Counted from the stretch's first letter, positions 32,287 to 41,773 are shown. The stretch: 64,000 nucleotides of DNA from Micromonospora endolithica (GCF_003626595.1 NZ_RBAK01000002.1:620001-684000); one strand, 5' to 3'. The notes: generated by a model not told the origin, from the letters alone. Numbers and translations are program-made.

Positions 32287-34446
32287 TCATTCCCGAACGT
32301 CGCCCCCCGCCACGCTCGCCGGTTCCGGTGCCGTACGCGCGGCCGGGCGCTCGTCCCCATGCCCCGGCCACCACGCCCGGTGCCCGATCAGCGCGGTCAA
32401 CGCCGGCACGAAGAACATCGACATGACGAACGCCGACAGCACGATCCCGATCGCCACCGCGAACCCCATCTGTTGCAGGAACGAGATCGGCGCGAGCATC
32501 AGCACCCCGAAGGTGCCGGCGAGGATCAGGCCCGCCGCGGCGACGGTCGGGCCGGCGTGCTCCACCCCGATGGCCGCCGCCCGGTGCGGATCGTTGCCCT
32601 CCCGCGCCTCCTCCCGCAGCCGCGCGATCATCAGGATGTTGTAGTCGGTGCCGATGGCCACCACGAACAGATAGAGGATGATCGGCAACTGGAAGGTGAC
32701 GCCGGGCTCCCCCCGCACACCCTGGAAGAGGTAGACCGTCGCGCCCAGCGTGGCGGCGAAGTTCAGCAGCACCGCGATCACCAGGTAGATCGGTGCGACC
32801 AGGCTGCGCAGCAGCAGTGCGAGGATGAGCGCGATCAGGGCGGCCGCCACCGGCAGGATCACCGACAGGTCCCGGTTGTTGGCCGAGTTGATGTCGGCGA
32901 AGATCGCGGTGGTCCCGCCGACCAGCGCCCGGGTGCCGGGCGGGGCGGCGGCGTGCACGGCGTCGCGCAGGTCGTCGCGGACCAGCATGATCGCCTCGTT
33001 GGAGACCGGGTTCTCGTCGAGCAGCAGGTTGATCCGGGCCACGCTCGGGTCGCTGCCGCGCTCCGGTGGCTGCGCCTGCCCCACCCCCGGGACTCCCCCG
33101 GCCGCCGCCGCGAACTCGGTGACCTGCTGGTCGGTGAGCGGGGTGCCGTCGCCGGTGGTCAGGTAGACCTCGGTGGGGGCCAGGGCACCGGCGGCGAACC
33201 CACGCTGGAGATCCTGCGCGGCCCGCGCCGACTCGGTGTCCTGCGGGAACCCGGCGCTGAAGTCGTAGTCGGCCTTGTAGCCGAGCACACCGGCGGCGAG
33301 CGCGACCAGCAGCGCGCCGGAGGCCACCGCGACGAGCGCCGGACGGCGTCCGATGGCGGTGCCGAGGCGCCGGGACAGGGTCGCTTTCGGCGTACGCTGC
33401 CACGCCTTGGACGGCCAGAAGACGTAGCGGCCGAGCAGCGAGACGACCGCCGGGATCAGCGTGAGCGAGGTGATCAGCATGACGCCGACGGCGATCGCGA
33501 GCGCCGGGCCGAGGGAGCCGAAGAAGCCGAGGGAGGCCAGCAGCAGCACCAGGAACGCGACGATGACCGCCCCGGCGGCGGAGGTGATGACCTCGCCGAC
33601 CCGCTGGACGGACACGATCATCGCGGTGCGTTTGTCGTCACCGGCGCGCAGCCGCTCGCGGTAGCGGAAGAGCAGGAACAGGATGTAGTCGGTGCCGATG
33701 CCGAACAGCACGATCAGCAGGATCGTCTGGAGGTCCTGACTGACGCTGAGGTCGAAGGCCTTGCCCGCGGCGGCGACGAGCCCGGTCGTGACGCTCATGA
33801 CGACGCTGATCACCACGATGGGCATCAGCGCGGCGATCGGGCTGCGGAAGATGATCAGGATCAGTCCGATGATCAGGATGATCGTCGCGATGCCGACCAC
33901 CGCGAAGGCGTCGTTGAAGGTGTCCTCGTTGTCGACGAAGCTCGCCACGTCGCCGGCCACGCCGGCGGTCAGTCCGCTGCCCTGGAGCGCCGGGCCGATG
34001 TCCGCCCGCAGCTCGCGTACGGCGTCGAGCAGCGCCGGGTCGTCCGGGGCGGGCGCGTCGAGCCCGACGTTGATGATCTGCACCGACCGGTCCGGCGCCA
34101 CCGCCTGCGGGCCGGTCAGGTAGCCGGACGTCTGGGAGATGTTCTCGGCCTTGAGCGACTCGGCGAGCTGGCCCACCTTCGCCTCGTCCGCGGGGGTGAG
34201 CGGCTGCCCGTCCGCGCGCTCGACCACGATCACCGCCGTCGCGGTGGCCGCCTGCGGGAACGCCTTCTGCCCCAGCTCGGTGGCCTGCACCGACTCGTAG
34301 GAGCTGGGCAGGAAGCTCTCCTGGTCGGCGGAGGTGATGTCACCCAGTGACGGTGTGGTGAGGATGATGGCGACCGCCGCCAGCACCCAGCCGCCGATCA
34401 CCCACCACGCCTTACCCACGACGAATCTGCCCAGCCGCTCGAACAT
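32287..34446 (-). CDS. MMPL-family RND transporter
   Basis: A 719-residue inner-membrane transporter of the MmpL/HAE2 type: an N-terminal helix, a large extracytoplasmic domain (QTSGYLTGPQAVAPD region), helices with GIGTDYILFLLFRYRERLR, a second extracytoplasmic domain and a symmetrical helix set with AIGTDYNILMIARLREEAR. The conserved Asp-Tyr pairs in GTDY are the proton-relay motifs. Members export lipids or siderophores in actinomycetes; no partner genes are near. The ATG at 34446 begins the domain directly. Confidence 0.93.
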   Translation of the reverse strand: MFERLGRFVVGKAWWVIGGWVLAAVAIILTTPSLGDITSADQESFLPSSYESVQATELGQKAFPQAATATAVIVVERADGQPLTPADEAKVGQLAESLKAENISQTSGYLTGPQAVAPDRSVQIINVGLDAPAPDDPALLDAVRELRADIGPALQGSGLTAGVAGDVASFVDNEDTFNDAFAVVGIATIILIIGLILIIFRSPIAALMPIVVISVVMSVTTGLVAAAGKAFDLSVSQDLQTILLIVLFGIGTDYILFLLFRYRERLRAGDDKRTAMIVSVQRVGEVITSAAGAVIVAFLVLLLASLGFFGSLGPALAIAVGVMLITSLTLIPAVVSLLGRYVFWPSKAWQRTPKATLSRRLGTAIGRRPALVAVASGALLVALAAGVLGYKADYDFSAGFPQDTESARAAQDLQRGFAAGALAPTEVYLTTGDGTPLTDQQVTEFAAAAGGVPGVGQAQPPERGSDPSVARINLLLDENPVSNEAIMLVRDDLRDAVHAAAPPGTRALVGGTTAIFADINSANNRDLSVILPVAAALIALILALLLRSLVAPIYLVIAVLLNFAATLGATVYLFQGVRGEPGVTFQLPIILYLFVVAIGTDYNILMIARLREEAREGNDPHRAAAIGVEHAGPTVAAAGLILAGTFGVLMLAPISFLQQMGFAVAIGIVLSAFVMSMFFVPALTALIGHRAWWPGHGDERPAARTAPEPASVAGGDVRE

Positions 34447-34670
34447 CGTTTCCCCCGTGTGCTTCGCCTTGGTCGGGGGTCGGACCCTCGGCGCCACCCG
34501 CGCCCCGCCCGTCACAGTGCGGACGGCCCCGACCACCAGGCGTGTAGCCTACCGGTCCCACGCCATCCTTTTCGGACGTCGGCCGGTGTGCCGTGCCGTG
34601 CCGGGCGGGACGGGACGGGGCGGGACGAGTGGCGGCCGGGGTGGCGGCGGTCGAGCAGGGATGAGCGTGG

Positions 34671-34758
34671 ACGGTCGCTTTCGAGCTGATGTCGTGGATG
34701 GATCAGTCCCGCCGCTCGATGCGTGATGTCGTTTACCACTCAGCTCGAAAGGGACCGT
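34671..34758. repeat. Spaced 19-bp inverted repeat
   Basis: Arms 34671-34689 and 34740-34758 are 19 bp with one mismatch (core tttcgagctga and tcagctcgaaa) and enclose 50 bp that themselves contain two copies of gatgtcgt. The unit is not coding. It may be a dispersed palindromic element or a small structured RNA. Confidence 0.65.
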
Positions 34759-34812
34759 CGCCGGTGACCCTCGGTCCACCGGGACCCGATCACCACGTCG
34801 GCGCGGGCGGCG

Positions 34813-34908
34813 TCGCGGAAGGCAGCGCGGAAGGCCGCGCGGAAGGCCGCGCGGAAGGCCGCGCGGAAGGCAGCGCGGAAGGCAGCGCGGAAGGCAGCGT
34901 GGGAGGCA
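34813..34908. repeat. 12-bp tandem repeat, eight units
   Basis: Eight head-to-tail units of gcgcggaaggc(c/a), the first and last divergent. The period is a multiple of three, so every frame stays open and encodes runs such as AEGR or LPRC; this is not evidence for a gene. Confidence 0.85.
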
Positions 34909-34931
34909 GCTCGGCACCGACCGGCGCCGGG

Positions 34932-34981
34932 CCGGCAGGGACCGGGCCGGGACGGGCCGGCAGGGACCGGGCCGGGACGGG
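34932..34981. repeat. 25-bp direct duplication
   Basis: Two adjacent copies with a period of 25 bp, each containing ccggcagggaccgggccg, immediately before the end of the YCII gene. Confidence 0.7.
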
Positions 34982-35009
34982 CCCGACCCGGCCCCGGGGC
35001 GCAGCCTGC

Positions 35010-35393
35010 TCAGGCCAGCGCCTCCAGGTCGGCCATCTCGGTCACCCGGCGCACGTCGACCTCCACCTCGCCGAGCGAGGCGGTGAAGATGTCGGCGTAC
35101 CGCCGGGCCCACTCCACGGCCTCGGCCTTGTCGCGGACCTCGACCATGAGGAACCCGGCGATCAGTTCCTTGGTCTCGGTGAACGGCCCGTCGGTGACGG
35201 TCGTCCGCCCGCCGGTGGCGGTGATCCGGGTGGCGTCCTCCTTGCTGGTGGGACGCAGCCCGTCGCCGGCCAGCAGCACTCCGGCGTCGGTCATCTCCTG
35301 GACGAACGCGCCCATGGTGGCGATGAAGGCGGCGTCCGGCGAGTAGGCGGCCGGGTTGTTCTGGTCCAGCTTGTGCATGATCATGAAACGCAT
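35010..35393 (-). CDS. YCII-related DGPF-motif protein
   Basis: A 127-residue cytoplasmic protein of the YciI/DGPF family: FMIMHKLDQNNPAAYSPD, GDGLRPTSKEDATRI and the name-giving VTDGPFTETKELIAGF. The fold is a dimeric alpha-beta barrel; a catalytic His/Asp pair is likely, but the substrate is unknown. It lies 80 bp downstream of the ECF42 sigma gene, the standard genomic partner of DGPF proteins, and may be its target. Confidence 0.93.
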   Translation of the reverse strand: MRFMIMHKLDQNNPAAYSPDAAFIATMGAFVQEMTDAGVLLAGDGLRPTSKEDATRITATGGRTTVTDGPFTETKELIAGFLMVEVRDKAEAVEWARRYADIFTASLGEVEVDVRRVTEMADLEALA

Positions 35394-35473
35394 CGGTGGT
35401 TCCTTCCACGAAGTGGTCCGTCACTGACCCGTCGAGCGGCACCGACCGGATCCGACACCGTCGACGAAAGCTT

Positions 35474-36748
35474 TCAGCGGCTCGGCGCGAGACCCCGCGC
35501 GCAGTCGGCGGCACGCGAGCGCAGCAGGGCCCGTTCGCGCTCGTTGCCGGTCATCTCCGCCGCCCGGGTGAACTCGGCGCCCGCCTCGTCGTAGCGCCCC
35601 AGCTTCGCCAGCAGGTCGCCGATCACGCTGGGCAGCAGGTGGTACCCGGCCAGCGCCGGCTCGTCGACCAACGCCCGCGCCACCGCCAGGCCGGCGGCCG
35701 GGCCGTCGGCGAAGGACACCGCCACGGCCCGGTTCAGCTCCACGACCGGCGACGGCGCGACCCGGGCCAGCTCCGCGTAGCCGGCCGCGATCCGCGCCCA
35801 GTCCGTCTCGGCGGGTGTCCGTGCCCGCGCGTGGCAGGCCGCGATCTCCGCCTGGAGGGCGTACGGGCCGGGCGGGCCGTCCACGGCACGGGCCCGGTCC
35901 AGGGCGGCCAGGCCCCGGCGGATCAGCAGCCGGTCCCAGCGGCGCCGGTCCTGGTCGAGCAGGAGGATCGGCTGACCCTGCGCGTCGACCCGGGCGGCGG
36001 TGCGGGACGCCTGGATCTCCAACAGGGCGGCCAGCCCGTGCACCTCGGGCTCGTCGGGCATGAGGCCCTGGAGGATGCGGGCCAGGCGCAGCGCGTCGGC
36101 ACACAGTTGCGGGCGCATCCAGTCGTCGCCGCGGGTCGCCGAGTAGCCCTCGTTGAAGATCAGATAGACGACCTCCAGCACGCTGGCGAGCCGTTCGCCG
36201 CGCTCCTCCGGGCCGGGCACCTCGAACGGCACCTTCGCGTCGGAGAGGGTCTTCTTCGCCCTGGTGATCCGTTGGGCGATGGTGGACTCCGGCACCAGGA
36301 AGGCGCGGGCGATCTCCTCGACCTTCAGCCCGCCGATCACCCGCAGGGTCAGCGCCGCCCGCGCCGGCGGCGTCAGCACCGGGTGGCAGGCGGTGAACAC
36401 CAGCCGGAGCAGGTCGTCGGTGATCGGCTCGTCCAGCGCGGCGTCGAAGTCCGGGGTGAACCGCTCGTCGCCCAGTTCGCGGCCGAGTTCGGCGACCTTG
36501 CGGTCGAGCAGCGTACGGCGGCGCAGCCCGTCGATCGCGCGCCGCTTGCCGACCGCCGTCAGCCAGGCCCCCGGGTTGGTCGGCACCCCGTCGCGCGGCC
36601 AGGTCTCCAAGGCGGCGACCAGCGCGTCCTGCGCCAGTTCCTCGGCCCAGCCGACGTCCCGCACCAGGCCGGCCAGTGCGGCGACCACCCGACCGGACTC
36701 GATCCGCCAGACCGCCTCGACCGTGCGGCGCACCTCGGAGACCCCCAT
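35474..36748 (-). CDS. ECF42-group RNA polymerase sigma factor
   Basis: A 424-residue sigma factor. Sigma-2 is in GWAEELAQDALVAALETWPR, with the LTAVGKRRAIDGLRRR segment; sigma-4 is in LTLRVIGGLKVEEIARAFLVPE. A long C-terminal domain (about 185-424, DUF6596/TPR-like: NEGYSATRGDDWMRP, ELNRAVAVSFADGP) is diagnostic of ECF42 and is needed for activity there. ECF42 has no anti-sigma factor; a DGPF gene follows as usual. The ATG at 36748 is preferred; a TTG 9 nt upstream is possible. Confidence 0.93.
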   Translation of the reverse strand: MGVSEVRRTVEAVWRIESGRVVAALAGLVRDVGWAEELAQDALVAALETWPRDGVPTNPGAWLTAVGKRRAIDGLRRRTLLDRKVAELGRELGDERFTPDFDAALDEPITDDLLRLVFTACHPVLTPPARAALTLRVIGGLKVEEIARAFLVPESTIAQRITRAKKTLSDAKVPFEVPGPEERGERLASVLEVVYLIFNEGYSATRGDDWMRPQLCADALRLARILQGLMPDEPEVHGLAALLEIQASRTAARVDAQGQPILLLDQDRRRWDRLLIRRGLAALDRARAVDGPPGPYALQAEIAACHARARTPAETDWARIAAGYAELARVAPSPVVELNRAVAVSFADGPAAGLAVARALVDEPALAGYHLLPSVIGDLLAKLGRYDEAGAEFTRAAEMTGNERERALLRSRAADCARGLAPSR

Positions 36749-36813
36749 GACCGACAATCACAGCAGCCGGGCCCCGGTCAGGCAACGCGACCGGCGGGCG
36801 CGGCGGGAGGCGG

Positions 36814-37929
36814 TCAGTTCCGGAACGTGTGCCGTACGCCACCGTGCGAGCCGCAGGCGCGTGGACTGCCGCCGGCCAGGCTGACCGAGCCGTCGCCGCA
36901 CTGCACCAGGTATCCGCGGCCGGCCCAGAACTCCGGCACGCAGTCGAGGTGGTCGCACACCGCCACGGCGGGCTCGCGGATCCGCTCGCCGGCGCAGAAG
37001 CCGTACCCCATCGGATTGTCCGGCGCGCCGCAGAGCCGGTCGCGGGCCGGCGTCGGCGTGGCCGCGCCGGAGCTGCGCTTCGGACCGGCGACCGCGGGTG
37101 CGGCCGGGCGGGCCGGCGTGCCCGGCGCGGGCGTCGCGGCGACCGCCACCTCCGACGTCGGGTCGGACGGGTCGGACTCCAACAGCGCGACGGGCACCAG
37201 CAGGGCGATTCCGGCGGCGATGGCCACCGTGCGACGGCCACCGGGCACGAACCCGGTCAGCCGGGCCTGCGCCGGGGTGGCGATACCCGGCCGGAACGGC
37301 TTGAGCTGCGCGTGCTCGGCGATCGCCTCGTCGAGCTGGGCGATCACCGCCGGCCGCTGCTCGATCGCGTCGGCGAACGCCAGCGTCAGCTTGAACCGGA
37401 AGTCGGCCGCCACGTCGGCGGGGAGCATCACCCCGGAGGCCCGCCGCCGGTCGAGCACCTGGATCAGGGTGACCGGCGCCGCCGGGTCGTGGGCCAGGCC
37501 GGTCATCTTTCCGTACGCCCAGTCGCGCCGGCCGCGACCGCCCAGCAGCACCAGTCGGCGGCTGGTGATGACCGCCATCCCGGCGTCGGCGATCCGCGTC
37601 CCGTCGGCGCGGCGGGACCGCATCGGCGTACCCTGCGGGGCGACGGTCAGGTCCGGTGCCGGGAGCACCGCCGTGTGTCGCACCTCGACCAGCTGCGCCG
37701 CCGGCAGCACCCAGAACACCACCTCGTCCCCGGCCAGTTCCAGGGGCAGACCGGCGCCGGCGGCGGCCGAGCCGGTGAAGTCCTCGGCGAGCGTACGCAG
37801 GCGCCGCAGCTCCTCGTCCCGCCGCCGCCATGTCTCGTCGGCGTCGCGGAATGCCCGCTGCCGCCGTTCGTTCTGCCGGTGCGCCCACCGGTACCGCCAT
37901 GTGGAACCCGTCGAATCAGTCCTTGCCAT
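36814..37929 (-). CDS. Hypothetical membrane protein with Cys-rich C-terminus
   Basis: A 371-residue protein. Residues 1-45 are charged and coiled (RRQRAFRDADETWRRRDEELRRL). Residues about 60-200 look like a PH-like domain (DEVVFWVLPAAQLVEVRH, AVITSRRLVLLGG). One membrane helix follows at about 235-252. The extracellular tail, after a Pro/Ala linker, has six cysteines (CGAPDNPMGYGFC, CDHLDC, QCGDGS, ACGSHG), probably three disulfides. I recall this layout from other actinobacteria without known function. The ATG has GGAGGAG upstream. Confidence 0.8.
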   Translation of the reverse strand: MARTDSTGSTWRYRWAHRQNERRQRAFRDADETWRRRDEELRRLRTLAEDFTGSAAAGAGLPLELAGDEVVFWVLPAAQLVEVRHTAVLPAPDLTVAPQGTPMRSRRADGTRIADAGMAVITSRRLVLLGGRGRRDWAYGKMTGLAHDPAAPVTLIQVLDRRRASGVMLPADVAADFRFKLTLAFADAIEQRPAVIAQLDEAIAEHAQLKPFRPGIATPAQARLTGFVPGGRRTVAIAAGIALLVPVALLESDPSDPTSEVAVAATPAPGTPARPAAPAVAGPKRSSGAATPTPARDRLCGAPDNPMGYGFCAGERIREPAVAVCDHLDCVPEFWAGRGYLVQCGDGSVSLAGGSPRACGSHGGVRHTFRN

Positions 37930-38184
37930 GCCGACTCCTCCGCCGTGCAGGCCACCAATCGGGGTGTTACCGGGATAACTCCGCCGGACACCGGACAGCG
38001 ACGGGCAGGAAAGCGCAAATTACCCAATCGGTGGAGCAACCCGGACGATAGGCCGGTTTCGCTGCGTCGATTCATGTCGGTCGGGCGTGTCGGGGGGACC
38101 GACTCCCGTTCGCCGTGCGGCTCCGCGGGGGCGTCGGTAACGTCAGGCGCGACGTCCCGGCGGGTACGACGAGGGGGTGAGTCG

Positions 38185-39735
38185 GTGCGCGACACGACCC
38201 CGGCCATCGTGATCGGTGTCGATCTCGGGACGACCAGCACCAAGGCCGTCGCGTACGACATCAACGGCGACCAGGTGGCCCACCACTCCGTCGGCTACCC
38301 ACTGGACGAGCCGCAGCCCGGCTGGGCCGAGCAGGACCCGCACGCCATCTACGCCGCCGTCGTCGAGTCGATCCGCACCGTCGCCGCCGAGCTGGCCGGC
38401 CGGCCGGTCGCCGGGCTGTCCTTCAGCAGCGCGATGCACAGCCTGATCGGGCTCGATGCGGCCGGCCACCCGCTCACCCCGTCGATCACCTGGGCCGACT
38501 CGCGGGCCGCCCGGCAGGCCGAGCGACTGCGGGCGGTCCCCTCCGGGCTGGCCCTGCACCGCCGCACCGGCACCCCGATCCACCCGATGGCGCCGCTGCC
38601 CAAGCTGCTCTGGTACGCCGAACAGGAACCGGTGCTGTTCGCCACCGTCGCGCACTGGGTCGGCATCAAGGACTGGGTCCTGCTGCGGCTCTGCGAGGTG
38701 CTGATGACCGACCACTCGATCGCCTCGGCCACCGGGCTGATGGACATCTTCCAGCTCGCCTGGGACGCCGAGGCGTTGGGGATCGCCCGCATCACCGAGG
38801 AGCAGTTGCCCGAACTGGTACCCACCACCACCGTGCTGCCCGGTCTCACCCCGGAGGCCGCCGCCGCGACCGGCCTGCCCCGGGACACGCCCGTCGTGGT
38901 CGGTGCCGGTGACGGCCCGCTGGCCAACCTCGGGCTCGGCGCGGTCGCCCCGGGCGTGATGGCCTGTTCGATCGGCACCAGCGGCGCGCTGCGGGTGATG
39001 GTCGAGCACCCCGGCGTCGATCCGCTCGGCGGCGTCTTCTGCTACGCCCTGACCGAGCACCGCTGGGTGGTCGGCGGGGCGATCAACAACGGCGGGATCG
39101 TGCTCGGCTGGGCCGGCGACGCGCTCGCCCCCGAACTGGGCGACAACGCGGAGGAGGAACTGCTCGCGCTGGCCGCCCAGGCACCCGTCGGCTCCGGCGG
39201 GCTGATCATGCTGCCGTACCTGCTCAGCGAACGCGCGCCACACTGGAACGCGCTACCACGCGGCGCGTTCGTGGGGTTGACCCACGGGCACCGCCGAGCC
39301 CACCTCGTACGGGCCGCGCTGGAGGGGGTCTGCCAGCAGTTGGCACTGGTGCTCGCCTCGGTGCGGGCCGCCGGCAACGAGGTGCGGGAGATCCGGGCCA
39401 GCGGCGGCTTCGCCCGCAGTCCGCTGTGGCGGCAGATGCTCGCCGACGTGCTCGGCATGCCGGTGCGCTTCCCCGCCGGGCACGAGGGCTCCGGCTTCGG
39501 CGCGGCACTGCTCGGCATGCAGGCGCTCGGGCTGGTCGCGTCCATCGACGTCGCCGCCGACCTGGTGGAGATCTCCGAGACCGTACGCCCCGACCCGGCC
39601 GCGTCCGCCACGTACGCGGCGCTGCTGCCCCTCTTCTCCGAGTTGTACGACGCGCTGGTGCCGACGTTCACGTCGCTGCGCCGGCTCGCCCCCGGCCTGC
39701 CGTCGGAGCCCAACCCCACGCCGCCACCGTCGTAG
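38185..39735 (+). CDS. gntK: Gluconokinase (FGGY family)
   Basis: A 516-residue carbohydrate kinase of the gluconate/xylulose FGGY family. The N-terminal phosphate loop is GVDLGTTSTKAVAYD; the substrate side has FSSAMHSLIGLD and ITWADSRA; the ATP site is in GGAINNGGIVLGW and RASGGFARSPLWRQM. With the adjacent GntP permease it converts imported gluconate to 6-phosphogluconate for the pentose phosphate pathway. The GTG at 38185 follows GAGGGGG. No GntR-type regulator is adjacent. Confidence 0.92.
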   Translation: MRDTTPAIVIGVDLGTTSTKAVAYDINGDQVAHHSVGYPLDEPQPGWAEQDPHAIYAAVVESIRTVAAELAGRPVAGLSFSSAMHSLIGLDAAGHPLTPSITWADSRAARQAERLRAVPSGLALHRRTGTPIHPMAPLPKLLWYAEQEPVLFATVAHWVGIKDWVLLRLCEVLMTDHSIASATGLMDIFQLAWDAEALGIARITEEQLPELVPTTTVLPGLTPEAAAATGLPRDTPVVVGAGDGPLANLGLGAVAPGVMACSIGTSGALRVMVEHPGVDPLGGVFCYALTEHRWVVGGAINNGGIVLGWAGDALAPELGDNAEEELLALAAQAPVGSGGLIMLPYLLSERAPHWNALPRGAFVGLTHGHRRAHLVRAALEGVCQQLALVLASVRAAGNEVREIRASGGFARSPLWRQMLADVLGMPVRFPAGHEGSGFGAALLGMQALGLVASIDVAADLVEISETVRPDPAASATYAALLPLFSELYDALVPTFTSLRRLAPGLPSEPNPTPPPS

Positions 39736-39797
39736 TGCCGACCGGCCCCGCCGCCGGACGTTTCCCTCACCCGCCGCCGCAAAGGTCGTGAGATCCG

Positions 39798-41297
39798 ATG
39801 ATCACTCTCGCCGCACCGGCCGAATCCCTCACCGACGCCGGCAACACCCAGCTCGTCGTCGCCGCCCTGCTCGGCATCGCGGCGGTGGTGGTGCTGATCG
39901 CCTGGGCCAAGGTGCACCCGTTCCTGTCCCTCATCCTCGGCGCGGCCGTGCTGGGCGTCGTCGCCGGCGCCGCGCCCGAAAAGATCGTCACGTCGTTCAG
40001 CGGCGGGGTCGGCTCCACCGTCGGCAGCGTCGGCCTGCTGATCGCCCTCGGCGCGATGATCGGCGGGCTGCTCGCCGAGTCCGGTGGCGCCGACGGCATC
40101 GTCAACCGGATCGTCGGGCGGGTCTCCGGTGGCGCGCTGCCCTGGGCGATGGCCGGCGTGGCCGCACTGATCGGCCTGCCGTTGTTCTTCGAGGTCGGCG
40201 TGGTGCTGCTGGTGCCGATCGTGCTGCTGGTCGCGATCCGCACCGACATACCCCTGATGAAGCTCGGCATCCCCGCGCTGGCCGGCCTGTCGGTGCTGCA
40301 CGGCCTGGTGCCGCCGCATCCCGGCCCGCTGGTGGCGATCTCCTCGCTCGACGCCGACCTGGGCCTCACCCTCGGGCTGGGGCTGCTCGTCGCCATCCCC
40401 ACCGTGATCATCGCCGGCCCGGTGTTCGGCAACATCATCGCCCGCTACGTGCCGGCCACCGTCCCGCTGGACCTGCTGCCCACCCGCCGCGACAGCGGAC
40501 CCCGGCAGACCGAGGCCGCCGCCCAGCGGAACGTCGACGGCGACCTGCTCACCGACGACGACCTGCTGAACCCGGGCACCGGCCGACCCGGCGCCCCGGT
40601 CGACGACACCGGCACCGAGACCTCCCGGCGCACCCCGGCCTTCTGGCCGGCGGTGATCACCGTGCTGCTGCCGGTGGCGCTGATGCTGCTGCGGGCGGTC
40701 GGTGAGCTGCTGCTGGACGAGGGCACCACCGCCCGGCAGGCGCTGGACATCGCCGGCACCCCGATCGTGGCGCTGCTGGCCGGCGTCATCGTCGCCATGT
40801 TCACCCTCGGCTACCAGGCCGGCTTCAGCCGTACCCAGGTGTCGTCGGTCCTCGGCGGATCGCTGCCGCCGATCGCCGGCATCCTGCTCATCGTCGCCGC
40901 CGGCGGCGGATTCAAGCAGGTGCTGGTCGACGCCGGCGTGGGCGACCTGGTCGCCGACGCGGCCAACGGGGCGAACCTCTCCCCGCTGCTGCTGGGTTGG
41001 CTGGTCGCGGTCGGCATCCGGGTCGCCACCGGCTCGGCCACCGTCGCCACCATCACCGCCGCCGGCATCGTCGCGCCGCTCGCGGGCAGCCTGGACCGGC
41101 CCGGGGTGGCGCTGCTGGCACTGGCCATCGGCTGCGGCTCGCTGTTCTTCTCGCACGTCAACGACGCCGGCTTCTGGCTGGTGAAGGAGTATTTCGGGCT
41201 GACCGTCGGGCAGACCATCAAGAGCTGGTCGGTGATGGAGACGATCATCTCGGTGGTCGGCTTCCTCGGTGTCCTGCTGCTCGACCTGCTGCTCTAG
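39798..41297 (+). CDS. gntP: Gluconate permease (GntP family)
   Basis: A 499-residue membrane transporter with 12-14 helices. GntP-family segments are GLLAESGGADGIVNRIVGR, GLPLFFEVGVVLLVPIV, HGLVPPHPGPLVAI and FSHVNDAGFWLVKEYFG. The middle cytoplasmic loop (residues about 215-280) is long, charged and Asp/Thr-rich, an extension compared with E. coli GntP. It follows gntK by 62 bp and should import gluconate or a related aldonate by proton symport. Confidence 0.93.
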   Translation: MITLAAPAESLTDAGNTQLVVAALLGIAAVVVLIAWAKVHPFLSLILGAAVLGVVAGAAPEKIVTSFSGGVGSTVGSVGLLIALGAMIGGLLAESGGADGIVNRIVGRVSGGALPWAMAGVAALIGLPLFFEVGVVLLVPIVLLVAIRTDIPLMKLGIPALAGLSVLHGLVPPHPGPLVAISSLDADLGLTLGLGLLVAIPTVIIAGPVFGNIIARYVPATVPLDLLPTRRDSGPRQTEAAAQRNVDGDLLTDDDLLNPGTGRPGAPVDDTGTETSRRTPAFWPAVITVLLPVALMLLRAVGELLLDEGTTARQALDIAGTPIVALLAGVIVAMFTLGYQAGFSRTQVSSVLGGSLPPIAGILLIVAAGGGFKQVLVDAGVGDLVADAANGANLSPLLLGWLVAVGIRVATGSATVATITAAGIVAPLAGSLDRPGVALLALAIGCGSLFFSHVNDAGFWLVKEYFGLTVGQTIKSWSVMETIISVVGFLGVLLLDLLL

Positions 41298-41348
41298 CCG
41301 GCGCCACCGTCCCGACCGCCCCCACCCCGACACGTCCGGCGGGTGCGG

Positions 41349-41633
41349 TCAGGGTGCCTCGACACCGGAGATCAGGAACCGGTGCACCTCGGCGCCGCGG
41401 ATGGCCGCCGCCTGGTCGTCGCTCGGCCCGGACCCACGGAAGGTGAGCAGCTGCTCCTCGGACTCCCAACGCTCGTACACGTTGATCCGGCCCGGCTCGA
41501 CCAGGTCCGGCCCGATGGCGAAGTCGACGCAGCCCGGCGCGGACCGGGCCGCCCGGACCACCGGGACGCACCCGGCGAGGTAGTCCTCCCGGGCCTCGGG
41601 GTCGACGTACAGACTTCCGGCGACGATGAACAC
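41349..41633 (-). CDS. Antibiotic biosynthesis monooxygenase (ABM) domain protein
   Basis: A 94-residue small monooxygenase-like protein of the ABM/quinol-monooxygenase family: FIVAGSLYVDPEAREDYL, APGCVDFAIGPD, VEPGRINVYERWESEEQLLTF and a C-terminal HRFLISG. It forms a dimeric ferredoxin-like barrel that oxidises quinols without cofactor in known members. The GTG at 41633 follows AGGAGG; the longer frame upstream is not supported. Confidence 0.88.
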   Translation of the reverse strand: MFIVAGSLYVDPEAREDYLAGCVPVVRAARSAPGCVDFAIGPDLVEPGRINVYERWESEEQLLTFRGSGPSDDQAAAIRGAEVHRFLISGVEAP

Positions 41634-41773
41634 GCTGGACCTCCTGGTGTGACGGCTGTCCGGCCATCCTCCACCGAGGGTGTGACACCGTCCGCGGCTT
41701 CCATGACGGTCGATCCTTGCGTACGCTGGCCAAAAATCGATCGACGGCGATGCCGTCGGGCCGGGGGTGACCT

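Larger units (their letters stand above)
34447..35009. other. Repeat-rich non-coding tract
   Basis: A 563-bp stretch between the MMPL gene start and the YCII gene stop. It contains a long spaced inverted repeat (34671-34758), a 12-bp tandem repeat (34813-34908) and a 25-bp duplication (34932-34981). Open frames here encode only low-complexity peptides, so none is annotated. Confidence 0.75.

Noticed and set aside
32359..34350. A 663-residue plus-strand frame across the MMPL gene
   Set aside because: His/Gln/Arg/Asp-rich shadow of a clear transporter gene.
34813..34908. A possible CRISPR array
   Set aside because: Units are contiguous with no spacers, only 12 bp, and there are no cas genes. 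The Cas4-like nuclease at 48142 has no adjacent array either.
34549..35514. Frames with repeated Leu-Pro-Arg-Cys (minus) or Ala-Glu-Gly-Arg (plus) around 34.8 kb
   Set aside because: They arise from the 12-bp tandem repeat, whose length is a multiple of three, so all frames stay open.
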